Source of the DNA: a bacterium
Lineage (GTDB): Bacteria > Desulfobacterota_D > UBA1144
Assembly: GCA_002701865.2 (NCBI GenBank)
Contig: NZWH02000008.1
Span: 9,400-14,890 of the forward strand
DNA: 5,491 nt
Reading direction: 5' to 3'
Shown: piece after piece, positions 1 to 5,491 of the stretch
Layout of the letters: every line of letters begins with the position of its first letter
How positions within the stretch are numbered: position 1 is the stretch's first letter
Translations under genes and position numbers: made by a program
The notes under the pieces: generated by a model
Database searches by the model: none
Seen by the model: only the letters and a program-made list of their open reading frames with translations
Told to the model about the DNA's origin: nothing

Positions 1-786
1 CTCCATCCTGTAGTAACAAATCCTAAAAAAGCTTCTGCAGCATTAAAGTGGGCTGTAAAAGAAATGGAGACTAGATATCAACTATTATCAGATGTTGGCG
101 TAAGAGATATTGATTCTTACAATAGAAAAATTGACTCTTCAACTGATAGTTTGCCTTTTATAGTAATTATAATTGATGAGTTAGCTGACTTAATGTTTGT
201 AGCACCAAATGAAATCAAAGAATCTATTACTCGACTTTCCCAAATGGCAAGAGCAGCGGGAATTCATCTTATAGTTGCTAGTCAAAGACCGTCGGCTGAT
301 GTTGTTGCAGGTCTTATTAAGGCCAATTTTCCTGCCAGAATATCTTTTGCTGTTTCATCAAAAGTAGATTCTAGAATTATTCTTGATGCTTCAGGAGCAG
401 AAGAACTACTAGGAAAAGGAGATATGTTATTACTTCAGCCTCCAAATAATTTAATAAGAATCCAGGGTTCTATAATATCTGACAAAGAGAGAGATAATAT
501 ATCAAGTTATCTTAAGGAGCAGGCTCCGCCTGATTACAATTCTGATATAACCAAAGCATACGAAGAAGAGGAAGAGGGACAGTCTGCTATTACTTATGAA
601 AAAGACGCTCTTTATGAAGAAGCTTTGGATATAGTAAAACAAACAAAACTTGCATCGATTTCAATGATACAAAGAAGGCTTAAGATAGGCTACAACAGAG
701 CTGCAAATATAATAGAGATGATGGAAAGGGAAGGAATCATTGGTGAACAAGAATCCGCTGGAAAACCTAGAAAAGTCTTTTTATGA
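1..786 (+). CDS. ftsK: DNA translocase FtsK/SpoIIIE, C-terminal part (5' truncated by window)
   Basis: ATP-driven, septum-anchored DNA pump that moves chromosome termini during division. The frame is open from base 1, and the first codons (LHPVVTNPKKASAALKWAV) already match the FtsK motor, so the gene starts left of the window and the ATG at 64 is internal. What remains is 261 residues. Numbered from base 1, a Walker B strand ends in the DELAD motif (Asp59, bases 175-177). The conserved block MARAAGIHLIVASQRPSADV follows, then IKANFPARISF, SSKVDSR and LLGKGDMLL. An acidic linker (EEEEEG, about bases 559-576) leads to the gamma winged-helix domain (about 607-783), with ASISMIQRRLKIGYNRAANI and the terminal GKPRKVFL; in the family this domain reads polar DNA motifs. 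The N-terminal membrane domain and Walker A lie outside the window. The stop codon overlaps the end of convergent pdxA by six bases. Family assignment is very secure. Confidence 0.96.
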   Translation, partial: LHPVVTNPKKASAALKWAVKEMETRYQLLSDVGVRDIDSYNRKIDSSTDSLPFIVIIIDELADLMFVAPNEIKESITRLSQMARAAGIHLIVASQRPSADVVAGLIKANFPARISFAVSSKVDSRIILDASGAEELLGKGDMLLLQPPNNLIRIQGSIISDKERDNISSYLKEQAPPDYNSDITKAYEEEEEGQSAITYEKDALYEEALDIVKQTKLASISMIQRRLKIGYNRAANIIEMMEREGIIGEQESAGKPRKVFL

Positions 787-1722
787 AGTTGATGAATTAT
801 AAAATTTTATAGCTAAGAATATAGCCTGCTCCATACTTGTAGGGCTTGCCATATTTTTCCATGCAATATCGTAAGCAGTACCATGATCTGGTGAGGTTCT
901 AATAAAAGGAAGGTTCAATGTGACATTTACACCTTTATCAAAGGCAACCATTTTGAATGGAACTAGTCCTTGATCATGATAAATTGCATGAATTATATCA
1001 AACTTTCTTCTATTACTCTCGACAAATAAGGTATCGGCAGGATATGGTCCATCAATACTTACCCCCTTACTCTTTAATATTTTTACCGCTGGAGAAATGA
1101 TACTCAGATCTTCAGTTCCAATATTTCCATCTTCAGAAGCATGAGGATTTAAACCACAAATTCCAATATTAGGGGACTTTTTCTTTAGATAATTTTTTAA
1201 AAAATTATTAATTATATCAATCTGTTGTGTTATCAACTCTATACTTATTGATTTAGAAATTTTATTAATTGGAATATGAATTGTAGCCAATGAGACATTA
1301 AAGTACTCCGAAAAAAAAGCCATAACAACCACTTCTTTCTTAAAAGCCTTCTGAAGTAAATCAGTATGGCCTTTAAATTTAGAACCCGCCAATGAAATTG
1401 CAGTCTTACTTATAGGGGCTGTAACGAGGCAATTTATTTCATTTTTATTAACGAGATTAATACCTTTGGATATATATTCTAATGATGCTATTCCAGAGTG
1501 AATCGTTGGCTTGCCTGGATCTAATCTAACTTCACAATTGGATTCAATAACATGGACTCTTTTATCAATCTGGATATTTAATGAGCTAATAACTGCCTTG
1601 CTTGCAATTAAAAAAGGATTGCACATTTTGAGAATATCTTTATTTTGCAAAGACTTAAGAGCAACTTCGGGTCCAATACCGTTGTAATCTCCAATAGTAA
1701 TTCCAATATTAGGTTTTTTCAT
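781..1722 (-). CDS. pdxA: 4-hydroxythreonine-4-phosphate dehydrogenase PdxA
   Basis: Cytoplasmic enzyme of DXP-dependent vitamin B6 synthesis. It oxidises 4-phosphohydroxythreonine with NAD; the product decarboxylates and is condensed with deoxyxylulose phosphate by PdxJ. At 313 residues it is slightly shorter than the roughly 330 of E. coli PdxA. Visible family motifs are GITIGDYNGIGPEV (7-20), TAPISK (101-106), KGHTDLL (117-123), HIPI (His149), GLNPHASEDG (His194), GPYPADTLF (225-233), YHDQGLVPFK (His249) and TSPDHGTAYDIA. His149, His194 and His249 correspond to the three metal-binding histidines of the family. The nucleotide-side loop reads GDYNG where proteobacterial proteins usually have GDPAG. 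The start ATG overlaps the tatD stop as ATGA, so translation is probably coupled; no Shine-Dalgarno is visible. It is the last gene of the minus-strand cluster and converges on ftsK with no terminator between. A related PdxA2-type dehydrogenase is a less likely alternative. Confidence 0.94.
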   Translation of the reverse strand: MKKPNIGITIGDYNGIGPEVALKSLQNKDILKMCNPFLIASKAVISSLNIQIDKRVHVIESNCEVRLDPGKPTIHSGIASLEYISKGINLVNKNEINCLVTAPISKTAISLAGSKFKGHTDLLQKAFKKEVVVMAFFSEYFNVSLATIHIPINKISKSISIELITQQIDIINNFLKNYLKKKSPNIGICGLNPHASEDGNIGTEDLSIISPAVKILKSKGVSIDGPYPADTLFVESNRRKFDIIHAIYHDQGLVPFKMVAFDKGVNVTLNLPFIRTSPDHGTAYDIAWKNMASPTSMEQAIFLAIKFYNSSTS

Positions 1723-2471
1723 AGTTTATAGAATTTAACTGTATTTTCCTTTAAATAACTAGAGAAAATTTCTAAGTCTATTTTTTTTACCTCAGCAATA
1801 CACTCTGCAATATAGATTAAGTTTTTTGGATAGTTAGTTTTTCCTCTGTTTGGATGTGGAGACAAATATGGGGAATCAGTTTCTATCATCATTTTATCGT
1901 TAGGAACATATTCAGCAACATCTCTAAGTTCGTTAGATTTTTTGAATGTAATAATTCCGGTAAAAGATATATAGGAACCCAAATCTAGAAGTTTTTTTGC
2001 GATTACTTTATCTCCGGTGTAACAATGAACAACAAAATCTGATTTTATTTTTCTAGAACTTAAGTAATCGATAAGTTCCAAATATGAATCACGAGCATGA
2101 ACAATAAAAGGAAGACCTACTCTTTGTGCAATTTCAATTTGGAGGTCAAAAAACTCAAACTGATCTTTCCTATATTCATTAGAATGAAAAAAGTCTAAAC
2201 CAATTTCACCAATCGCCTTATTCTTTAAACTTTTTGAAAGTTTTTCTATCTTATCTAAATCAGATGTTGAATGTTTCATTATATCGCATGGGTGGACTCC
2301 AACGGCACAAAAAACGTTATCATATCTTTCTGAAATTCCGATATTTAACTTTGAGGTCTCTATATCAGTAGAAATTGAAACAATAGTTTCAACTTTTGCA
2401 TCTTTTGCCTCTAAAACGACTTTATCTATATTATCATAAGTGTACAAATGAGCATGTGAATCAATAATCAT
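1719..2471 (-). CDS. tatD: TatD family metal-dependent DNase/hydrolase
   Basis: TIM-barrel amidohydrolase-superfamily enzyme of the TatD/YcfH group. Characterised members are metal-dependent 3'-5' exonucleases or endonucleases linked to DNA repair or fragmentation; the exact substrate of this protein cannot be read from sequence. The 250 residues match the usual length. Metal-site residues are all present: DSHAH (His6, His8), GEIGLDFF (Glu89), FIVHARDS (His125), VVHCYTG (His149) and IETDSPYL (Asp199). The downstream PHPNRGKTNYP stretch is also typical of the family. The ATG directly follows the nrdR TAA stop (TAAATG), and the end overlaps the pdxA start by four bases, so it is an internal operon gene read by coupled translation. 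A purine-rich AAGAAGAG inside the nrdR end lies four bases before the ATG. The product is expected to be cytoplasmic; no signal peptide is seen. Confidence 0.94.
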   Translation of the reverse strand: MIIDSHAHLYTYDNIDKVVLEAKDAKVETIVSISTDIETSKLNIGISERYDNVFCAVGVHPCDIMKHSTSDLDKIEKLSKSLKNKAIGEIGLDFFHSNEYRKDQFEFFDLQIEIAQRVGLPFIVHARDSYLELIDYLSSRKIKSDFVVHCYTGDKVIAKKLLDLGSYISFTGIITFKKSNELRDVAEYVPNDKMMIETDSPYLSPHPNRGKTNYPKNLIYIAECIAEVKKIDLEIFSSYLKENTVKFYKL

Positions 2472-2936
2472 TTAACTCTTCTTTATTAATGAGTTCAATT
2501 CAGATGAGAACTCTTCCAAATTATTAAAAGATCTATAAACTGATGCAAATCTAATATAGGCTACTTTATCAATCTCATAAAGATGCCTTATGACAAGATC
2601 TCCAATCTCATTAGATTTAATTTCTCTTCTTGAAGACTCTATTAATTCCTTTTCAATTAGTTGGACAACATCTTCAATTTGCTTCATAGAAATATTTCTT
2701 TTTTGACAAGCACTAAACATACCGTCAATTATTTTTGTTTTATTGAATTCTTGTATAGTTCCATCTCTTTTAAGAACAACTAGTTCATAGTCCTCAACTC
2801 TTTCGTAAGTTGTAAATCTTCGAGAGCAAGTTATGCATTCCCTTCTTCTTCTAATTGATCTTGAATCAGACCCCTGTCTTGAATCTATAACTTTGGTATT
2901 CTCAATAGTACAACATCCTAGTTCTTGGTAACTCAT
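2472..2936 (-). CDS. nrdR: transcriptional repressor NrdR with altered zinc ribbon
   Basis: Nucleotide-sensing repressor of ribonucleotide reductase genes: an N-terminal zinc ribbon binds NrdR boxes and an ATP-cone senses ATP/dATP. The 154-residue length is normal. Clear motifs are TKVIDSR (14-20), SIRRRRECITC (27-37), RRFTTYERVE (39-48), VLKRDGTIQEFNK (54-66), then the ATP-cone ending DKVAYIRFASVYRSF (123-137). The second cysteine pair (Cys34, Cys37) is intact, but the first is not. Family members begin MxCPxC; here the N-terminus reads MSYQELGCC. Counting back from TKV, Cys9 occupies the second position and Leu6 replaces the first cysteine, with an extra Cys8. There is a three-residue N-terminal extension. 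An in-frame stop (TAG) lies just upstream of the ATG, and no other frame there offers a CxxC, so a misplaced start does not explain the loss. No Shine-Dalgarno is seen. It lies 43 bases after glyA and abuts tatD. The rest of the protein looks functional. Confidence 0.93.
   Translation of the reverse strand: MSYQELGCCTIENTKVIDSRQGSDSRSIRRRRECITCSRRFTTYERVEDYELVVLKRDGTIQEFNKTKIIDGMFSACQKRNISMKQIEDVVQLIEKELIESSRREIKSNEIGDLVIRHLYEIDKVAYIRFASVYRSFNNLEEFSSELNSLIKKS
2476..2483 (-). promoter_or_regulatory. weak Shine-Dalgarno-like site for tatD
   Basis: On the minus strand AAGAAGAG lies in the last codons of nrdR, four bases before the tatD ATG. It is the only purine-rich sequence at a sensible distance from any start in the window. 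Because it also encodes the Lys-Lys-Ser end of NrdR, its role as a ribosome site is uncertain. Confidence 0.3.
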
Positions 2937-2979
2937 GAACTGATTCTATCATAAAAATTAATGAACATTGAATATAAAG
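2937..2979 (-). other. 43-base glyA-nrdR intergenic spacer
   Basis: Very AT-rich spacer between the glyA TAG and the nrdR ATG. It has no GC-rich hairpin with a T-run, so no intrinsic terminator, and no Shine-Dalgarno before nrdR. A TATGAT hexamer (minus strand, 2953-2948) lies 11 bases before the nrdR ATG and could be a weak internal -10, but no acceptable -35 is found. I read it as a spacer within one transcript. Confidence 0.4.
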
Positions 2980-4224
2980 CTATAATAAATTTGGATAAAT
3001 AGGGAACCTTGAACATAGGTCGTTAACTTGTTTTTTACATCCAGATAGAAGACTTTCGTTATTATAATCCGATAGAACTTTAGATATTAATTCACCAATC
3101 TGTTCAATCTCATCCTCTTTCATCCCACGAGTGGTTATACCAGGAGTACCAATTCTTATTCCTGATGCTACCGAAGGTGGTAATGGATCAAACGGGATAG
3201 CGTTCTTATTAGTTGTGATTCCAGCAGATGCAAGAGCTTGCTCTCCTTCCTTACCTGTAACTCCAGAGCCTCTAAGATCAAGAAGAACTAAGTGAGTGTC
3301 TGTTCCACCTGTGATACAGTCAAAACCCTTATCAATTAAAATACTTGCCAACAATCTAGAATTAACTAAAACTTGTTTTTGATAATCTTTGAATGAATCA
3401 GTAAGTGCTTCATTAAAAGCAACAGCTTTGGCAGCAATTGTATTCATTAAAGGGCCGCCTTGAGTACCGGGGAAAACTCTACTATTTATTATCTTCAAGT
3501 GTTCCTCTTTGGTCATAATCATTCCACCTCTAGGTCCTCTAAGAGTTTTATGCGTTGTTGTAGTAACAAAATCGCAAAACGGAATTGGGTTAGAATATAA
3601 GCCAGCGGCTATTAGCCCTGACGGATGAGCTATGTCTGCTAAAAGTAAAGAACCTGATTTATCCGCTATTTCTCTAAATCTTTTGTAATCTAAATCTCTA
3701 GGATAAGAGCTCCAACCGGCAATAATTAACTTAGGCTTATTTTTAAGAGCTAAATCTTCTATTTGATCATAGTCAATCAAAAAAGTATCTTTATCTACCC
3801 CATATGAAATAGAGTTGTAGACTCTTCCAGAAAAATTAACCTTTGAACCATGAGAAAGATGTCCACCATGGTCTAAGCTCATACCCAACACTGTATCGCC
3901 AGGTTCAAGAAAACCCAAGAAAACCGCCATATTAGCTTGCGCACCAGAGTGCGGCTGGACATTTACAGCTTCGGCACCAAAGAGCTTCTTAGCTCTATCA
4001 ATTGCTAATTGCTCTGCTACATCAACGAATTGACAGCCCCCATAATATCTTTTACCGGGATATCCTTCAGCATATTTATTAGTAAGAACTGAACCCATAA
4101 CTTCCATTACAGCTTCGCTAGCATAGTTTTCAGATGCAATCATCTGAAGCTCATATTCTTGTCTCTTAATTTCACTGTTAATTAAAGAAGAAACTTCGCT
4201 ATCTATTATTTTTGTTAGTGCCAT
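2980..4224 (-). CDS. glyA: serine hydroxymethyltransferase
   Basis: PLP-dependent cytoplasmic enzyme interconverting serine plus tetrahydrofolate with glycine plus 5,10-methylene-THF, the main one-carbon source for purines and thymidylate. The full length of 414 residues matches bacterial SHMT (417 in E. coli). Motifs in order: [16 protein letters not shown] (21-36), [16 protein letters not shown] (49-64), [12 protein letters not shown] (87-98), [10 protein letters not shown] (118-127), [12 protein letters not shown] (195-206; Asp197 and His200 at the PLP site), [15 protein letters not shown] (221-235; Lys226 is the Schiff-base lysine), [34 protein letters not shown] and [14 protein letters not shown] (Arg357 binds the substrate carboxylate). 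No key residue is missing. The ATG fits the family start, as the next Met is inside the IASENY region. It heads the cluster glyA-nrdR-tatD-pdxA and diverges from uvrA. No Shine-Dalgarno precedes it. Confidence 0.97.
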   Translation of the reverse strand: MALTKIIDSEVSSLINSEIKRQEYELQMIASENYASEAVMEVMGSVLTNKYAEGYPGKRYYGGCQFVDVAEQLAIDRAKKLFGAEAVNVQPHSGAQANMAVFLGFLEPGDTVLGMSLDHGGHLSHGSKVNFSGRVYNSISYGVDKDTFLIDYDQIEDLALKNKPKLIIAGWSSYPRDLDYKRFREIADKSGSLLLADIAHPSGLIAAGLYSNPIPFCDFVTTTTHKTLRGPRGGMIMTKEEHLKIINSRVFPGTQGGPLMNTIAAKAVAFNEALTDSFKDYQKQVLVNSRLLASILIDKGFDCITGGTDTHLVLLDLRGSGVTGKEGEQALASAGITTNKNAIPFDPLPPSVASGIRIGTPGITTRGMKEDEIEQIGELISKVLSDYNNESLLSGCKKQVNDLCSRFPIYPNLL

Positions 4225-4226
4225 GA

Positions 4227-4255
4227 CTTATATTTCAGACTACTCAAATTGTAAA
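4227..4255 (-). promoter_or_regulatory. candidate sigma70-type promoter facing glyA
   Basis: On the minus strand TTTACA (4255-4250) and TATAAG (4232-4227) each match the consensus at five of six bases and are separated by exactly 17 bases. The weakness is position: the -10 ends only two bases before the glyA ATG, so a standard +1 would fall about four bases inside the start codon region. Either initiation occurs unusually close to the -10, or the match is by chance in AT-rich DNA and the real promoter lies further upstream toward uvrA. The 73-base divergent gap must nevertheless contain a promoter for the glyA operon. Confidence 0.3.
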
Positions 4256-4278
4256 AAAATTCAAGGAACTGTAAAAAA
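4250..4278. repeat. TGTAAAAAA direct repeat in the glyA/uvrA divergent region
   Basis: The nine bases TGTAAAAAA occur at 4250-4258 and again at 4270-4278, a period of 20 bases, or about two helical turns, so both copies face the same side of the DNA. The first copy overlaps the candidate glyA -35 and the UP position of uvrA; the second lies in the uvrA spacer. It could be phased A-tracts causing curvature, or a paired operator; chance is possible given the base composition. Confidence 0.35.
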
Positions 4279-4285
4279 TAGTTAC

Positions 4286-4291
4286 TATAAT
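4286..4291 (+). promoter_or_regulatory. -10 box of the uvrA promoter (TATAAT), probable leaderless start
   Basis: A perfect TATAAT is followed by a six-base discriminator and then the uvrA ATG, so the expected +1 is the A of the start codon at 4298. The -35 region at the 17-base spacing (4263-4268, AAGGAA) is poor. An A7 tract at 4253-4259 would sit near -45 to -39, where UP elements act. No Shine-Dalgarno exists for uvrA, which agrees with a leaderless transcript. Seen directly: the hexamer and spacing; the promoter role is inference. Confidence 0.55.
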
Positions 4292-4297
4292 TAAATA

Positions 4298-5491
4298 ATG
4301 AAAAAGATAATTTCTATTGAGGGTGCTTCTTCAAATAATCTTAAAAAGATCAGTTGTGAAATACCTTGGTACAGCCTTTGTGTGATTACGGGGTTATCAG
4401 GCTCGGGAAAGTCCTCACTAGCCATAGGTACAATCCATGCCGAAAGCAGAAGAAGGTATCTTGAATCACTCTCAACATATGCAAGGCAATTTCTCGAGAA
4501 GATAGAGAAACCTCAGATAACTTCTTTAAATGGAGTTCCCCCATCGATATGCATAGAAAGCAGAAATACAGTTAAGAATTCTAGATCAACTGTAGGGACA
4601 TTAACTGAGATTTATGACTATATGAGAGTCATTTATAGTAGGGTTGGTAGGATATTTTGTGTTGATTGTCATAAAGAATGTACCTCATTAGACCCGGAAG
4701 GAATTTATAAAAATCTTTTGAAAAATTTTATAAATAAGGAAGTTTATATAGCAATAGAAAACAATAGAAATATAGATGAAAAAGAGTTCAGGAAAATTGG
4801 AATCTTTGAAATCATAGTTGATAACGAGATTAAACTTATTCAAGACAAAGAAGAAGGTAATACCTCTTTCAATCCTCTTATCGATAAAGTGCTAATAACA
4901 GAATCAAACTTTTCTAGAATTATTGAATCCATAGAATTATGTTTCTCTCTTTCTAGTAAGATAAATATTTACGATAAGAATATTGTGTTAGCTTTAAATT
5001 ATAAAAAAGAACTTTGTTGCCCAGAATGCTTAAAAGAGTACAAAAAACCTACTCCTAACAACTTCTCTTTTAATACACCGAACGGTGCATGTAGAGAATG
5101 TAAAGGATTTGGGAACATACTAACTCCAGACATGGACTTAATAGTTCAGGACGATAGCCTATCGATTTCAGATGGTGCTATTTCCGTGATCGAGAGACCT
5201 TCACTTGGTTATGAAAGAAAAAAATTCCTAGAGTTATGTATGAGAAATAATATTAATACCGAATTGTCTTTTTCTAAAATATCAAACAAAGATAAAGCCT
5301 TAATTATGACAGGTGACTCTTCACATAAAGGTATCAACGGAATCTTTAAAAGATTAGAAAGAAAAACTTACAAAATGCATATTAGAGTACTTTTAAGTAA
5401 ATACAGAAACCCTACTCTTTGTAATGAATGTGGAGGTTCAAGAATTAATAAGATTGCATCTAATGTTCAGCTGAATGGACTAACTATAAAT
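4298..5491 (+). CDS. uvrA: UvrABC excinuclease subunit A, N-terminal part (3' truncated by window)
   Basis: Damage-recognition ATPase of nucleotide excision repair; a UvrA dimer scans DNA and loads UvrB. I translated the frame from ATG 4298 and it stays open to the last base, 398 residues of a protein usually above 900. Features: ISIEGASSNNLKKI start; Walker A GLSGSGKSS (32-40); RRRYLESLSTYARQFLE (51-67); KNSRSTVGTLTEIYDYMR (93-110); a CVDC pair (121-124) at the start of the UvrB-binding region; zinc module Cys241/Cys244 and Cys265/Cys268 around FSFNTPNGAC; a Cys375/Cys378 pair in LCNECGGSR. The insertion before this last pair reads RKTYKMHIRVLLSKYR, a variant I associate from memory with a non-proteobacterial UvrA branch. 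The ABC signature and second ATPase half lie beyond the window. No Shine-Dalgarno; a TATAAT box ends six bases before the ATG. A damage-independent UvrA paralogue cannot be excluded without the rest. Confidence 0.95.
   Translation, partial: MKKIISIEGASSNNLKKISCEIPWYSLCVITGLSGSGKSSLAIGTIHAESRRRYLESLSTYARQFLEKIEKPQITSLNGVPPSICIESRNTVKNSRSTVGTLTEIYDYMRVIYSRVGRIFCVDCHKECTSLDPEGIYKNLLKNFINKEVYIAIENNRNIDEKEFRKIGIFEIIVDNEIKLIQDKEEGNTSFNPLIDKVLITESNFSRIIESIELCFSLSSKINIYDKNIVLALNYKKELCCPECLKEYKKPTPNNFSFNTPNGACRECKGFGNILTPDMDLIVQDDSLSISDGAISVIERPSLGYERKKFLELCMRNNINTELSFSKISNKDKALIMTGDSSHKGINGIFKRLERKTYKMHIRVLLSKYRNPTLCNECGGSRINKIASNVQLNGLTIN

Noticed and set aside
64..786. ATG at 64 as a true start of a short FtsK-like gene.
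   Set aside because: The frame is open to base 1 and the 21 upstream codons match the conserved FtsK motor, so it is an internal methionine of a longer gene.
798..811. Perfect 14-base palindrome TATAAAATTTTATA just after the ftsK stop, as a possible bidirectional terminator.
   Set aside because: It is all A/T with no loop or GC stem and lies inside the pdxA coding sequence, so a stable terminator hairpin is not expected.
1311..1318. A8 run in pdxA (and a T8 run in tatD at 1781-1788) as programmed slippage or frameshift sites.
   Set aside because: Both genes read through in one frame with all family motifs present, so no frameshift is needed; homopolymers are expected at this base composition.
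2895..2955. A frameshift hiding a normal MxCPxC start of NrdR in another frame.
   Set aside because: The other two minus-strand frames give stops or a peptide without any CxxC, and the spacing from Cys9 to TKV is already correct in the annotated frame.
2937..2979. TATGAT as an internal promoter for nrdR.
   Set aside because: No reasonable -35 at 16-18 bases, and the DNA is so AT-rich that such hexamers are expected by chance.
4267..4283. AACT...AGTT inverted repeat upstream of uvrA as a LexA/SOS box, since uvrA is SOS-controlled in many bacteria.
   Set aside because: Only four base pairs match. It fits neither CTGT-N8-ACAG, GAAC-N4-GTTC nor GTTC-N7-GTTC.

Overview
This is a compact, AT-rich bacterial chromosome segment made of housekeeping genes, with no mobile element, CRISPR array, RNA gene or phage gene that I can see. 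Six protein genes fill nearly all of it. Two run off the window edges: the C-terminal part of an FtsK/SpoIIIE translocase at the left (+ strand) and the N-terminal part of the UvrA excinuclease subunit at the right (+ strand). The longest stretch without a gene is 73 bases.

Between the partial genes lies a four-gene minus-strand cluster, in transcription order glyA (serine hydroxymethyltransferase), nrdR (ribonucleotide reductase repressor), tatD (metal-dependent DNase/hydrolase) and pdxA (4-phosphohydroxythreonine dehydrogenase, pyridoxal phosphate synthesis). Spacing is 43 bases, 0 bases (stop codon directly abutting start codon) and a 4-base ATGA overlap, so one operon is likely. The glyA-nrdR pairing is common in bacteria. 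Having pdxA in the same unit puts a PLP-dependent enzyme together with a step of PLP synthesis. pdxA and ftsK converge and overlap by six bases, so both stop codons lie in the sequence TTATGA and there is no room for a terminator between them.

glyA and uvrA diverge from a 73-base region that must hold both promoters. It contains a perfect TATAAT box placed so that transcription would begin at the uvrA ATG. It also has a TTTACA-17-TATAAG pair facing glyA and a TGTAAAAAA direct repeat with a 20-base period. Clear Shine-Dalgarno sequences are missing at almost every start, which suggests leaderless or SD-independent initiation.

The organism looks like a small-genome, AT-rich bacterium. Several sequence signatures (the PdxA GDYNGIGPE loop, the GlyA HPSGLIA and [14 protein letters not shown] stretches, weak SD use) recall FCB-group or similar uncultured lineages, but I cannot assign a phylum from this sequence. 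The most unusual protein detail is NrdR, whose N-terminal zinc ribbon lacks the first cysteine of its first CxxC pair. I do not see a novel multi-gene system here.
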